Below are positions 6,456-16,540 of a stretch of 64,000 bases of DNA, piece by piece; position 1 is the stretch's first letter, and each line of letters opens with the position of its first letter. This stretch comes from Leptospira wolbachii serovar Codice str. CDC (GTDB lineage: Bacteria; Spirochaetota; Leptospiria; Leptospirales; Leptospiraceae). A program made the position numbers and the translations under genes. The notes under the pieces were generated by a model. It was not told where the DNA came from and ran no database searches. It saw only the letters and a list, made by a program, of their open reading frames with translations. The stretch covers positions 188,501-252,500 of the forward strand of contig NZ_AOGZ02000001.1 in the NCBI RefSeq assembly GCF_000332515.2, written 5' to 3'.

Positions 6456-8750
6456 ATGGTCAGTATGCGAAAAATCATCATCGTCTACTCAATGTTTATG
6501 GGCTTGGTGTTCGGGTGTAAACCCGCGAAACTTTCGAACCCATGTGATATAAAATCAAAAGATTTTTTTTACGGAACTCTAATCCGTTTTGTCACAGAAG
6601 ATCGGTCGCCTTCTTGTTATCCATCCTTCGACTTTCAAAATCTTTGGGGAGTGTTTATGCCAACACCACCGTCAATCATTACGAGTGTCAACGCGATGAC
6701 TAGTTATAACGACCAAATCATCATTGGTGGTAATTTCCAATTCGTAGGCCCTTCCACTGGGAATGTCGTTCATTTAGAAACAGCCACGGGGAAGGTACTA
6801 CCCAATCGTTATTGTCCTTATTTGAAAGTTGTGGGAGGTACACAGACCGCCATTTCCGATGGGAGTGGTGGGTTCTATATTGGCGGTTCTTTTTTTTGGG
6901 TCCAAGGGGAAGAAAGATACGGCCTTGCCCATATCCTACCCGGTTGCCAATTGGATCGCAACTTTAATGTTCCAAAAGATACAAGCAGAGAAGTTAGAGC
7001 CTTATTACTTATGGGTGACTTCCTCTATGTGGGAGGATTGTTTCCAACCTGGAGTGATTCAAACCAAAAATTCTTAGTTCGACTCAATCGTTATACTGGT
7101 GCCATTGATAACTCTTTCAATGCAAACGTAGACCCAACTGCTTCGGGTGTATTTGATTTAGAAACGGATGGCCAAGCACTCTTTGTCTGTGGTGACTTTA
7201 CGAGTATCGGTGGAGGTTCACAGCAAGGTATCGCCAAGTTATCTTTCCACTCAGGTTCCCTGTTTTCCTCTTTCAGTCCAATTATTTCTTCAGGTACTTG
7301 TCTTGATTTGTATTATGGAACGGATGCCAATGGAAGTCCGAACTTCTTTGTAGGTGGGGATTTTTCTGCGACTTACAACTTTGCGTTTTCCATTTTTCCC
7401 AATGGAACGTTGACAACATGGAATCCAGGTCCAAATGCTCAAGTCAATTCGATCCAACAGTATAATAATACAATTTATTTAGGGGGCCAGTTTAGTTTAG
7501 TTGGAGCTAGTGTCGCGACTGGTTTAGCTTCGGTTAACAATGGCACAGGTGGTATTATTACTGCAAATTATAATTTGAATGGCAATGTTGCTTCCCTCGC
7601 AGTATTCGGGGATACTCTATACTTAAGTGGAAGTTTTACTTCGGTCAAATCCGTTGGTAGAAATTATATGGCTGCACTCAGCTTACCCAGTGAGTCAGTA
7701 AATGCTTTTAATCCCAATTATGATGGCTCCATCTCTAATCCAGGCTCTGACTTTGTCCCCGCTGGAAATGGAGTGGTCCTTGTCACTTCCATGCGTTCTA
7801 CGGTGAATGTTCTCCCGAGAAGTAATTTTGCAGTATTGGATGAAGTGACAGGGGCACCAATCGAAGGAACACCTTACTTTGATTTTGCGATCAAAGCCCT
7901 GCACCGTGTGGGGAATCGATTGTTTGTAGGTGGGTCGTTTACAAACGTGGCAGGTGTGTCAAGAAATAGGTTTGCCATTTTGGATTTGCCATCCTATCAA
8001 GTGAGTCCGATGAATACCATCTTATCAGGTACTCCAGACATTCGAACCATCACCAGTGATGAATCACAGCTTTATGTTGGTGGCGATAGTGTAACGAACG
8101 TAAATGGAAATACAAGAAATGGTGCTTTTGCTTTAAGTTTAAACGACCTTTCTGTTAGTGGATGGAATCCCAATCTCACCGGCAGCGGGGAGAGTTTTCT
8201 CGTTGTCAATGATTTGGTGTTTCTCGGCGGTTTGTATTCCGGAATTAACGGGGATGTTGTAACTACAAATTACCAAGCTGTGGACAAACTCACAGGAACC
8301 AAACGAAATATTCCTTCCACAACTAATTTTCCAAGTAGCGGTGTCTATGCGCAAGCGGTTGCAGGCTCAAGAATCTTTCTCGGTGGACAATTTACAACCA
8401 TTGGCAGCATCGGAACTTTTAACAATATTGCAATTTATAACCTAACGAACCAATCTTATGAACAACCTAACCCAGTATATGGTGACGGTATTGTAAACCA
8501 CATCGCAGCTTACCCAGATGGAAATGTCCTTATTGGAGGATCCTTCACTGGACTGAATGGAGCCATTGAAAACTATTCATTTGGAGTCTTCAATAGTAAC
8601 ACCAATACTGTATCACCATGGAATAGTGGGTTCAATGATGTTGTTTATACTTCCATGTATAAAAATGGAAAATACTATTTGGGAGGGGCATTCTCGAACG
8701 CACTGAGAAGAAGTAATGGTGGACTCGTTCGATCAAGTTTAAACGAATGA
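6456..8750 (+). CDS. Repeat-type (delta-60/beta-propeller-like) lipoprotein, copy 1
   Basis: A 764-residue predicted lipoprotein. The signal peptide ends at LVFGC with Cys21 as lipidation site. The mature part is built of repeated ~50-60-residue units with the pattern (L/I)-(Y/F)-(V/I)-GG-x-F...(L)-x-x-(T)-G, for example LYVGGLFPTW followed by RLNRYTGAIDNSFN. Such delta-60-like blades normally form a beta-propeller. A conserved head (CDIKSKDFFYGTLIRFVT...) precedes the repeats and is shared with the next gene. It is probably surface or periplasmic. ATG 6456 is used, but ATG 6465 (Met4) would give an equally good signal peptide. Its biological role is unknown. Confidence 0.82.
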   Translation: MVSMRKIIIVYSMFMGLVFGCKPAKLSNPCDIKSKDFFYGTLIRFVTEDRSPSCYPSFDFQNLWGVFMPTPPSIITSVNAMTSYNDQIIIGGNFQFVGPSTGNVVHLETATGKVLPNRYCPYLKVVGGTQTAISDGSGGFYIGGSFFWVQGEERYGLAHILPGCQLDRNFNVPKDTSREVRALLLMGDFLYVGGLFPTWSDSNQKFLVRLNRYTGAIDNSFNANVDPTASGVFDLETDGQALFVCGDFTSIGGGSQQGIAKLSFHSGSLFSSFSPIISSGTCLDLYYGTDANGSPNFFVGGDFSATYNFAFSIFPNGTLTTWNPGPNAQVNSIQQYNNTIYLGGQFSLVGASVATGLASVNNGTGGIITANYNLNGNVASLAVFGDTLYLSGSFTSVKSVGRNYMAALSLPSESVNAFNPNYDGSISNPGSDFVPAGNGVVLVTSMRSTVNVLPRSNFAVLDEVTGAPIEGTPYFDFAIKALHRVGNRLFVGGSFTNVAGVSRNRFAILDLPSYQVSPMNTILSGTPDIRTITSDESQLYVGGDSVTNVNGNTRNGAFALSLNDLSVSGWNPNLTGSGESFLVVNDLVFLGGLYSGINGDVVTTNYQAVDKLTGTKRNIPSTTNFPSSGVYAQAVAGSRIFLGGQFTTIGSIGTFNNIAIYNLTNQSYEQPNPVYGDGIVNHIAAYPDGNVLIGGSFTGLNGAIENYSFGVFNSNTNTVSPWNSGFNDVVYTSMYKNGKYYLGGAFSNALRRSNGGLVRSSLNE

Positions 8751-8837
8751 TTGCAGAAATAAATTTCTTAGTAGAATGACCTAAAAATTTCCATTTCAAA
8801 AGCTAGACACAAATTCTAAGAATCAGACTTTGTTTCT

Positions 8838-11117
8838 ATGGCTCGATTGTATTCTTTTTTTGGGATGATTATTTTTCTCACTCTTTCCACTTCTTTTTGC
8901 AAACCGACAAACCTAGACAACGCATGTGATGTTAAGTCTAAATCTTTTCTTTTAGGAACCATCATTCGGTATGTAACAGGAGATCACTCTCCTTCCTGCC
9001 TTCCCTCCTTTTCCTTCTTTGACCAATGGGGAGTGTATGGTCCTGTTGCCAGGGTCAATGCCATCACAACTCACCAAGGACAAATGATTATTGGAGGAGA
9101 ATTTACGATGACAGGTGTCCCTACGGGAAGTGCTTCCTTTGTGGATTCCATTTCTGGAGCCGTTGTACCCAATCGTTTTTGTCCCCATTTAAAGGTGAAA
9201 GGCCTTACGAACGTTGCCATCTCAGACGGATCAGGTGGGCTTTATATCGGAGGCGATTTTACACATGTCCAAGGAATCAAACGAAGCCAGGTAGCCCATA
9301 TTTTACCAGGATGCCAATTGGACCCAAATTTCATACCAGTCGAAGATCCAACAAGAAACATTGCAGCCTTATCTTTATTAGGTGATAATTTATACGTAGG
9401 AGGTATGTTCTCTGGCTGGGGATCTGGATCACAAATTAACATTGCTTCAATCAATCGATTTACAGGCCTTCTCAACCCTGGATTTCTCAGTCCGTCATAC
9501 GATAATTCTATCTTTGATATCGTATCTGATGGCTCAACATTATACGTTGGAGGACATTTTCAAGACATCGGTGGAAACCCACGATATGGACTTGTTAAAT
9601 TATCTCCAACAACAGGTGCCATTGATTCTTCTTTCACAGGACAAGCACCAGCCGGTGGGCAAGTAAATGATTTACATCTAGGAACCGATCATACCGGAAC
9701 CCAAGTCCTCTATATAGTAGGACCTTTTGCTGGTAGAGCCATGTCCTTCTATTTAAATGGAACACAAACTTCCTGGGCCCCAAACCCAAACCTGGAAGTG
9801 TTCAAAGTCAATCAATATGAAAACACAGTGTACTTGGGAGGTGAATTCACTACGATCGGAGTCACACCTTCTAATTATCTTGTTGGCGTAGACAATCAAT
9901 TAGGTGCCATCAAAGAAAATTCCTTTGCTCTCAACAGTTTTGTTAGGAACTTAAATGTAATCGGAAACAAAATTTATGTCCTTGGAGATTTTACAGAAAC
10001 AAAAGGGCAAAAAAGGAACTATGCTGCTAGTTTCGACTTACCAAGCCAAAACTTAAATCAGTGGGACCCCAGCCTAAATTCATCTATTTACCATCCTGCA
10101 GGTGATATTGTTGCATCAGGATCTACAATTCTTATAGCAAGTAACCATACCGCAGTCAATATTAAACCTAGGAACAATTTTGCTGTATTTGATGAAGAAA
10201 CAGGTTACCCTGTGGAAAACACACCAAACTTCGATTATTCGATCAAAGTTCTTCATATCAAAGATAACCATCTTTTTGTTGGAGGCTCCTTTGAGAATAT
10301 CAACGGTATCCCTAGGGTTTCATTTGCCATTTTAGATTTACCTTCCTACCATCTTAATCCTACCAACATTGGTGTTTCTCCAGCAGGGACCGATATCAGA
10401 ACCATTACAAGTAACGAAAACCAAATTTTCTTTAGCGGTTTTGGAATGACTTCTGTAGGAGGCCAATCTCGGAATGCTCTTGCTGCTATTGATTCTAAAT
10501 CTTTTGGCCTCACTGCCTGGAATCCGGACTTAGGTGTAGGTGGAAGTGCTAGCACTTTACTTGTTGTTAATGATCTTATTTTTGTTGGCGGAATTTTTAA
10601 TAGTCTTAATGGTGATGGCACCGTACTCAATTACCGTGCTGTAGACACGACGTCAGGTGTTATGCGCTCCATTCCATCCAATACAAACTATCCAAGTAAC
10701 GGAGTCAATACACAGACCTATCTAGATGGTAAAATTTATTTGGGGGGAATATTTACCTCGATTGGAAGTTTAGGAACCTTCAACTACATTGCAGCATTCG
10801 ATACCCAAACACAAACTTACATCACACCAAACAGTATTTATGCGGATGCAATGGTTTCCTCAATTACAGCCTCACCCGAGGCTAAGCTGATAGTTACTGG
10901 TTCCTTTAATAGCCTCAATGGTAACACCGCAAGTCAATATATGGGTGCATTTGATACAAAAAACAATACAGTTATGGATTGGTCTCCTAATCCAAGTGAT
11001 GTAGGAAATGTGAGCTATTATAAAAATGGAAAATGGTACATTGGCGGTGATTTTATAAATGCATTCAACAAACCTTATGGTGCATTCTTTATCAGCGAAC
11101 TAAACGAAAAAAAATAA
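8838..11117 (+). CDS. Repeat-type (delta-60/beta-propeller-like) lipoprotein, copy 2
   Basis: A 759-residue paralog of the preceding gene with the same order of parts: signal peptide with lipobox (STSFC, Cys21), the head CDVKSKSFLLGTIIRYVT, then repeats such as LYIGGDFTHVQG and LYVGGHFQDIGG, ending KWYIGGDFINAF. The two genes can be aligned end to end by eye, so this is an intact tandem duplication that has diverged considerably. They are separated by 87 bp, so they may be co-transcribed or independently promoted. The stop codon lies 3 bp from the convergent patatin gene. Confidence 0.82.
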   Translation: MARLYSFFGMIIFLTLSTSFCKPTNLDNACDVKSKSFLLGTIIRYVTGDHSPSCLPSFSFFDQWGVYGPVARVNAITTHQGQMIIGGEFTMTGVPTGSASFVDSISGAVVPNRFCPHLKVKGLTNVAISDGSGGLYIGGDFTHVQGIKRSQVAHILPGCQLDPNFIPVEDPTRNIAALSLLGDNLYVGGMFSGWGSGSQINIASINRFTGLLNPGFLSPSYDNSIFDIVSDGSTLYVGGHFQDIGGNPRYGLVKLSPTTGAIDSSFTGQAPAGGQVNDLHLGTDHTGTQVLYIVGPFAGRAMSFYLNGTQTSWAPNPNLEVFKVNQYENTVYLGGEFTTIGVTPSNYLVGVDNQLGAIKENSFALNSFVRNLNVIGNKIYVLGDFTETKGQKRNYAASFDLPSQNLNQWDPSLNSSIYHPAGDIVASGSTILIASNHTAVNIKPRNNFAVFDEETGYPVENTPNFDYSIKVLHIKDNHLFVGGSFENINGIPRVSFAILDLPSYHLNPTNIGVSPAGTDIRTITSNENQIFFSGFGMTSVGGQSRNALAAIDSKSFGLTAWNPDLGVGGSASTLLVVNDLIFVGGIFNSLNGDGTVLNYRAVDTTSGVMRSIPSNTNYPSNGVNTQTYLDGKIYLGGIFTSIGSLGTFNYIAAFDTQTQTYITPNSIYADAMVSSITASPEAKLIVTGSFNSLNGNTASQYMGAFDTKNNTVMDWSPNPSDVGNVSYYKNGKWYIGGDFINAFNKPYGAFFISELNEKK

Positions 11118-11120
11118 TGA

Positions 11121-12107
11121 TTATTTTTGTTTTTTAATCTTTCGCTTCAAAATCTTCTGCATAGCTTCTTCCCCTTTTTTGGCGCCAAGAAGAACTGTTT
11201 TGTAAAGTTTTGTGCGAATGGTTGTGGTGAGTTTGACAGGGAGTGGTCCATCAGGAGCCACGGTGATGATCTTCACTCCTCTTGGTGGTTTGACTGCAAT
11301 TTCTCTCCCAGCATTAAAGTGGAAGTGATGAAGTTTTCGCATAAGTTTACGAATGGTCCTATGTTTTGGGAAAGCAAGAAGACTTGTAAGGCGTGTTAAT
11401 GGACCCGAAATATGCCTGATAGGTGAATTCATAATCACAACTATTTCTTTATAACCAGCTTCTATTATATCTTGAATAGGAAGTGGATTTAAAATAGCAG
11501 CATCCGAATACAACTTTCCATTTAACCAATGTTTGCCGCGAGTAGCAATAGGAAGCGAAGTCGCAGCTTTCAAAAGATCAAAAACATTAGAAGAAGTGGC
11601 CTTAATATACTCGATAGAATGGGTATGTAAATTACTTACTGCGACGACAAAATGTGGGACATTTTTCCGATCCAAAGTTTCCGATTCCAGTCGAACTTTC
11701 TTTCGAAATATAAAATCGACTAAGTATTCTTGGTTTAAAAGAGTTTTGCCTTGGAATGGATGCAAAAAAGATATTAGTTTTCTTCCCGACAAATCCCTAT
11801 ACCAAACAGCAAGTGCCTTTTCACTTTTGACTGGCTCTTCTTTAGGCATTGATACATAATATGCAGCTGCACAAGCACCGGAAGACACACCGACCACCAA
11901 ATCAAAGTAATTCGGTCTTAAAAAACGATTCCAAGCATACAAAACACCACCGGAAAATGCGCCTTTCATTCCCCCTCCTTCTACAAGAAGGGCTCTTTTG
12001 GTACCTTTGGCTTTCGGGAGTTTCGGTTGGTTCGGAGATTCACTAACAATAGGCGACTGCACAATAATGTCAGAGTCTTTCAGTCCGGTTTCAGTTGCAA
12101 AAAACAA
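11121..12107 (-). CDS. Patatin-like phospholipase
   Basis: A serine lipid acyl hydrolase of the bacterial patatin/RssA type. The oxyanion loop EGGGMKGAF (43-51), nucleophile motif GVSSG (Ser75) and a dyad Asp in LYSDAAILNPLPI are visible; the dyad motif reads DAA rather than the common DGG. The ending is very basic (KGEEAMQKILKRKIKKQK), which could help membrane association. There is no signal peptide. The start is uncertain: the frame begins at a TTG (12107) with no clear SD, and a GTG at 12062 would also keep the whole domain. Confidence 0.85.
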   Translation of the reverse strand: MFFATETGLKDSDIIVQSPIVSESPNQPKLPKAKGTKRALLVEGGGMKGAFSGGVLYAWNRFLRPNYFDLVVGVSSGACAAAYYVSMPKEEPVKSEKALAVWYRDLSGRKLISFLHPFQGKTLLNQEYLVDFIFRKKVRLESETLDRKNVPHFVVAVSNLHTHSIEYIKATSSNVFDLLKAATSLPIATRGKHWLNGKLYSDAAILNPLPIQDIIEAGYKEIVVIMNSPIRHISGPLTRLTSLLAFPKHRTIRKLMRKLHHFHFNAGREIAVKPPRGVKIITVAPDGPLPVKLTTTIRTKLYKTVLLGAKKGEEAMQKILKRKIKKQK

Positions 12108-12232
12108 TTCGTAGAATTCTTAGGATTTCTATCTTTAGGGGAATCACCAAAACAAATCTCACTTTACTTGCGAGATTTTTAATTTTTGGAAAAAACTTCA
12201 CGATCATACAATAAATTTCACTACAAAGGCAA

Positions 12233-12805
12233 TTGAATAATAGTATGCTCGGTATCAAAACATTGGAGACAGATGTGAATGGGATCCTTGTCAAAGGTTC
12301 CTTACAATTGAATGCAAGAGGTGCTTACCAATTGGATCTACTTTGTCCCTACAAAGGTCCGATGTTTACCTTCTCCTTTCCTAAGATTTATCATGCACTT
12401 TGGGAGGGACATATTTCTGAAATTGATAATTATGCAATAAGCCACCTACGCACTCTCTTCTACAAATGTGAAAATATTAGAAAGGAAGTTCCCAAGTTCG
12501 AACGGGAGTTGAAAGAGTTTTGTTTGGAGATAGAGGCAATCTCAGTACTTTCCCCATTAGAATGGAATGAAAAACGAATGTTTCTAAAAAAGGCCTTACA
12601 AGAAGGTTATATGGATTCAGACAGATACGAAAAAACTTTAAACGATCTAACTATCGTGATGGAAAAAAAATATCTTGAACGTGAGAAACGATGTGAATCG
12701 TTTTTATATCAGTACCTTCCCGAGTATTCACACCTACAAAATCATTTTTCATGGATTCACTTCTGTTATGAATTAACAGAAAAAAAACACTTACTATTAC
12801 TTTAA
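12233..12805 (+). CDS. Hypothetical protein
   Basis: Up to 190 residues, with no signal peptide or membrane segment and no recognised family. The first 60 residues look beta-rich (DVNGILVKGSLQLNARGAYQLDLLCPYKGP); the remainder is charged and helical, possibly a short coiled coil (residues ~80-160). The start is either TTG 12233, 3 bp after AAAGG, or ATG 12245 (Met5), 15 bp after it. A PilZ-like protein follows after 100 bp on the same strand, so the pair may be functionally linked, but nothing in this protein shows how. Confidence 0.6.
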   Translation: MNNSMLGIKTLETDVNGILVKGSLQLNARGAYQLDLLCPYKGPMFTFSFPKIYHALWEGHISEIDNYAISHLRTLFYKCENIRKEVPKFERELKEFCLEIEAISVLSPLEWNEKRMFLKKALQEGYMDSDRYEKTLNDLTIVMEKKYLEREKRCESFLYQYLPEYSHLQNHFSWIHFCYELTEKKHLLLL

Positions 12806-12905
12806 TTTTTCCTTTTTCTTGCCAAAGAGACGAGTATCATCTTTACTTTCCATTAGGACCGGAAATTTATTTCCGTAATCCAAAAATAGAACTCGGAATT
12901 TAGCT

Positions 12906-14039
12906 ATGCGACCAATGGATCAAATCACAGGGAAAGAACAGAAACACCATGTGATATTACACTATTTAATGAATCAGGAAATGAAAGCCAATTGGAATGG
13001 ACAAATCCAAACCATGACCGTAACACAGGAGTTACCTGGTGGAGAAGAGATTGTGGTCGATTGGTCCGAAGTTTGGCCGATTGGACCTGGTTCCACCTTC
13101 ATTCTTTCTAAACTTTTGGCTCGCTATTTAGAACTACATTGTTCTTTTATAAAACAAATTGCACCTAACAAAATCCAACTCCATGTGGATAAAGTTCTCA
13201 TCGCAAAAAAAGAAAGATTAAACCCTCGGTTTACAATTTCAGAAGATGGGCTTGTCAACGTGACCAACATAGTAAGTTCCAAAACCATTATTGAAGCCAA
13301 TATGTTCAACATTCCTACCCTTGTGCGAGTCAACTTTGAAGACTACCGCAAACGAATGATGGCAAGGTCCGGCGAAGCGGGTACCATGGATATTTTCAAA
13401 TCCGGTATGGAACGAAAGTTCGATGTGGTAAAATCCACTCAAAGGATCCTCTTCATCAAGGATGCAAGCAGCGCAGATAGTTATCGTTCTATTGAAGAAG
13501 GGTTTATCAACTACGAAGAAGAAATCGAAGAACATGTTGATAAACTTGCTATGGCAGCAAGAGACAAAAAAATAAAATCAGAACTCATTCTTCCGATCCT
13601 CTATAAAAATGAATTAGAAGAAATCATTCCTATTGGATACTACTGGTTACAAACTAAAGATAATTTTATTACCTCAGAAGATTTAACATTCTACCAACTA
13701 CAAATTGCAGAAATGATCGAAAGGATCAAAGATGCTAACCTTATGACAACTGTAGAAAAATTTCCAGTATTGGATCTTTCAGCAACGGGATTAAAACTTA
13801 GAGTTGGGAATAGTAGTTTGGTGGAAACGTTACCAAAACAAAAAGGAATATTGCTTGAATTAGTTTTTAAACTTCAGACTCCCTTCCGCTTTTTTGGGAA
13901 AATTGCTTGGGCAAAAAAAGAAGAATCTGGAGATTTACTCGTTGGTGTCGAGTTTTCCGGAAAACGAACCTACGCAGAAAAAGTTCGATTCGAAGAAAAT
14001 ATCGAAATTATCAAAAACAATGGAAAGTCTGCCGCTTAA
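12906..14039 (+). CDS. DUF1577-like protein with C-terminal PilZ-like domain
   Basis: A 377-residue cytoplasmic protein. The N-terminal two thirds resemble the DUF1577 family, which I know mainly from Leptospira. The C-terminal ~100 residues show PilZ features: DLSATGLKLRV (D-x-S-x-x-G motif) and FFGKIAWAKKEESGDLLVGVEF ending in the typical GVEF strand. The Arg-rich RxxxR half of the c-di-GMP site is not evident before the D-x-S-x-x-G motif, so ligand binding is unproven. If functional it would be a c-di-GMP effector. An alternative ATG at 12915 exists. Confidence 0.72.
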   Translation: MRPMDQITGKEQKHHVILHYLMNQEMKANWNGQIQTMTVTQELPGGEEIVVDWSEVWPIGPGSTFILSKLLARYLELHCSFIKQIAPNKIQLHVDKVLIAKKERLNPRFTISEDGLVNVTNIVSSKTIIEANMFNIPTLVRVNFEDYRKRMMARSGEAGTMDIFKSGMERKFDVVKSTQRILFIKDASSADSYRSIEEGFINYEEEIEEHVDKLAMAARDKKIKSELILPILYKNELEEIIPIGYYWLQTKDNFITSEDLTFYQLQIAEMIERIKDANLMTTVEKFPVLDLSATGLKLRVGNSSLVETLPKQKGILLELVFKLQTPFRFFGKIAWAKKEESGDLLVGVEFSGKRTYAEKVRFEENIEIIKNNGKSAA

Positions 14040-14042
14040 TTG

Positions 14043-14357
14043 TTAGCGAATTTCTAGTTTGATTGTTTTTGTAATTTTGGGAATTTCGTAAGCACAAATG
14101 TAGTATAACATCTTCAAGTCGATGTAGTCATAAGCCCGAGCCAAATCCTTTTGCCAAAGGCTATCAATTTTATCCCAAGGTAGGTTTGGGTATTTTTGTT
14201 TTTCTGAATCTGGAATTTTTAAGGATTCGGCTTGGATATAACGAAGCATTTCTTCGGCAAAAAAACTATCGTGATCGCCTTCTTTAAATTCTTGGATTTG
14301 GTTTCTGAATAGGAAGGATTCAAGCTCCCGACAATAGAAAATAAACTCATGAAACAT
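14043..14357 (-). CDS. HepT-like (DUF86) protein, orphan and active-site degenerate
   Basis: A 104-residue all-helical protein. Its C-terminal half (DKIDSLWQKDLARAYDYIDLKMLYYICAYEIPKI, quoted here only as landmarks around residues 65-98) follows the HepT layout, in which R-N-x-x-A-H-x-Y precedes ID and a final helix ending in LP-K. Aligned on YDYID, the HepT Arg becomes Gln, the catalytic His becomes Arg, and only the Tyr is kept. No MNT nucleotidyltransferase partner is next to it. It is therefore best read as a HepT/DUF86 relative that has lost RNase or toxin activity; similarity is by eye and modest. Confidence 0.45.
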   Translation of the reverse strand: MFHEFIFYCRELESFLFRNQIQEFKEGDHDSFFAEEMLRYIQAESLKIPDSEKQKYPNLPWDKIDSLWQKDLARAYDYIDLKMLYYICAYEIPKITKTIKLEIR

Positions 14358-14441
14358 TTGGTTATTCTAAAATGGGACAGTCTTTGGAATAGTTTTTTTC
14401 ATTGGCAAAGAAATCCAAATCTCGAATCCTTTCACTAAAGT

Positions 14442-14831
14442 ATGAAGATCATTATCCGAACCGTCTTATTTTTCCTTCTTGTTTTGGTATTCCCCATCCA
14501 ATCAGCAGAAAAGGACTTCCAAATTATAGATCTCGTTGTAGGAAAAGGGGAAGAAGCCTTTTCCGGTTCTTATGTAACGGTTCACTATGTAGGCAAACTT
14601 CCCAACGGTACCAAGTTTGATAGTTCGCGCGACAGAAACCGTCCTTTTGAATTCAACTTGGGTGCGGGAGAAGTGGTGAAGGGCTGGGACAAAGGTATCA
14701 AAGGGATGCGAGTGGGTGGAAAACGAAAACTCATCATTCCACCGGAACTCGGATATGGTAGCAAAAAAGTGGGGAACATTCCTGCCGACTCCACTCTTAT
14801 CTTTGAAGTCGAACTTTTAAAAATATATTAA
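14442..14831 (+). CDS. Secreted FKBP-type peptidyl-prolyl isomerase
   Basis: A 129-residue protein with a signal peptide (residues 1-21, MKIIIRTVLFFLLVLVFPIQS) and one complete FKBP domain. Landmarks are VTVHYVGKLPNGTKFDSS, FNLGAGEVVKGWDKGIKGM, GGKRKLIIPPELGYG and the final TLIFEVELL. The active-site aromatic and Asp residues (Tyr, Phe/Asp of FDSS, Trp of GWD, Tyr of LGYG) are present. It should catalyse prolyl cis-trans isomerisation in the periplasm during folding of exported proteins. Confidence 0.93.
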   Translation: MKIIIRTVLFFLLVLVFPIQSAEKDFQIIDLVVGKGEEAFSGSYVTVHYVGKLPNGTKFDSSRDRNRPFEFNLGAGEVVKGWDKGIKGMRVGGKRKLIIPPELGYGSKKVGNIPADSTLIFEVELLKIY

Positions 14832-14855
14832 AACCAAAGTCAGTAAGTTACATCC

Positions 14856-15617
14856 TTAGTTTTTGATTTTATATCCTGTACGAAAGATAATCCAAGTTAC
14901 CGTCAAACAAAAAGTCAAAAACACAAGGATCATTGAGATACTCACTGATAATGCCACATCGGCCCTTTCAAAAAAACTATAACGAAACCCGCTGACCAAA
15001 TACAATACCGGGTTAAACATACTCAATTTTTGCCAGAAGGGCGGTAACATTTGAATGGAATAAAAACTTCCCCCCAAAAATACCAGCGGTGTAATCACAA
15101 GCATAGGAATCATTTGTAGTTTTTCAAAACTATCCGCCCAAATTCCAATCATAAATCCAAACAAACTAAAACTAATGCATGTTAAAACCAAGAAAAAAGC
15201 CATTAGGATCGGATGGTCGATGCGAATCGGAACAAAAAAGGATGCAGTAATAAGCATCAGGATTCCCAATAACAAGGACTTGGTGGCAGCAGCACCTACA
15301 TACCCAATCACCACTTCCCACATTGTTACTGGGGCAGAAAGGATTTCGTAAATGGTTCCATTAAACTTAGGAAAGTAGATTCCAAAAGAAGCATTGGAAA
15401 TACTCTCCGTTAGTAGGGACAACATAACAAGACCGGGAACAATAAAACTTCCATAATGGATTCCATCAATTTCCTGAATCCGAGAACCAATGGCAGATCC
15501 AAATACAATAAAATACAAAGAAGTAGAAAGGACAGGTGAGGCAATACTTTGTAGAAGTGTTCGAAAGGTTCTTGCCATTTCAAACCTATAAATGGACTTA
15601 ATTGCATAAAAATTCAT
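14856..15617 (-). CDS. ABC-2 type transporter permease (YadH-like)
   Basis: A 253-residue membrane protein with about six transmembrane helices and the ABC-2 signature region near the end ([16 protein letters not shown]). It would form the channel of an exporter with the ATPase encoded just upstream. Its ATG overlaps the ATPase stop codon (ATGA, 15614-15617), with AGGAGG just upstream inside the ATPase gene, so translation is coupled. The substrate cannot be told from sequence; YadGH-type systems are mostly uncharacterised exporters. Confidence 0.88.
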   Translation of the reverse strand: MNFYAIKSIYRFEMARTFRTLLQSIASPVLSTSLYFIVFGSAIGSRIQEIDGIHYGSFIVPGLVMLSLLTESISNASFGIYFPKFNGTIYEILSAPVTMWEVVIGYVGAAATKSLLLGILMLITASFFVPIRIDHPILMAFFLVLTCISFSLFGFMIGIWADSFEKLQMIPMLVITPLVFLGGSFYSIQMLPPFWQKLSMFNPVLYLVSGFRYSFFERADVALSVSISMILVFLTFCLTVTWIIFRTGYKIKN

Positions 15618-16540
15618 ATAGCCTCCTGTAACAACTGAACAAAGATTTCTTCAAGAGAACTTTGTTTTGTACTCAAATCACTGAATTGGATTTTGAGTTT
15701 TTTCAAATCATCCAGAAGTTTGGTAATTAAACTACTGTCATCCGAACGGTCATAAGCAAATACAAGGGCGGAATTGTGATCCACAAGCTCCAATTCATAT
15801 TTTGAGAGTGACTTAGGAATGAGTTTTAGTGGTTTTTTTAGTTCAATGCGGAGTTGTTTGGTTCCGAGTTGTTTCATCAACCTATCTTTGTTTTCTGTAA
15901 GGAAAATTTCACCTTTTCTGATTACAGAGATTCTATCGGCAATGGATTCCGCTTCTTCGATGTAGTGAGTGGTGAGAATAATGGTAACACCATTTTTTCT
16001 AAGAGATTCTACAATCTTCCACATATCCTTTCGTAATTCCACGTCCACACCAGCACTTGGTTCATCTAAAAATAATATACTTGGTTCGTGTGACAATGCT
16101 TTGGCGATTAAAACTCGTCGCTTCATCCCCCCAGACAAAGTCATAATCCTTTGGTCTTTTTTGTCCCAAAGAGAAAGTGATTTTAAAACTTCTTCAATGT
16201 ACTTTGGGTTGTCTGGTTTTCCATAAAGCCCTCTCGTAAATGATACACTGGCCCAAACAGTTTCAAAGGCATGGACACTGAGTTCTTGCGGAACAAGGCC
16301 AATGAAGGATCTGGTTTTTTTGAATTCTTTAATGATATCAAAACCACTTACTTTCACCTCACCAGCGCTTGGTGACACGATCCCACAGATCAAATTAATT
16401 AGGGTAGTTTTTCCTGCACCATTGGGACCAAGAAGGGCATGGATTTCACCCTCTTTTACTTCCCAATTTACATCCTTTAATGCTTGGAATCCGTTGTCAT
16501 ACGACTTGGAAACATGTTTTAAAGTGAGGATAGATTTCAA
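15614..16540 (-). CDS. ABC transporter ATP-binding protein
   Basis: A 308-residue ATPase that should energise the following permease. Walker A (GPNGAGKTT), Q-loop (LVPQE), signature (LSGGMKRR), Walker B (ILFLDEP) and the switch His (TTHYIEEAE) are intact. About 80 extra C-terminal residues follow the NBD, as in the DrrA/CcmA/YadG group. It starts with TTG, overlapping the stop of the ABC-F gene (TTGA, 16537-16540), so the three genes form one coupled operon. Confidence 0.92.
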   Translation of the reverse strand: MKSILTLKHVSKSYDNGFQALKDVNWEVKEGEIHALLGPNGAGKTTLINLICGIVSPSAGEVKVSGFDIIKEFKKTRSFIGLVPQELSVHAFETVWASVSFTRGLYGKPDNPKYIEEVLKSLSLWDKKDQRIMTLSGGMKRRVLIAKALSHEPSILFLDEPSAGVDVELRKDMWKIVESLRKNGVTIILTTHYIEEAESIADRISVIRKGEIFLTENKDRLMKQLGTKQLRIELKKPLKLIPKSLSKYELELVDHNSALVFAYDRSDDSSLITKLLDDLKKLKIQFSDLSTKQSSLEEIFVQLLQEAI

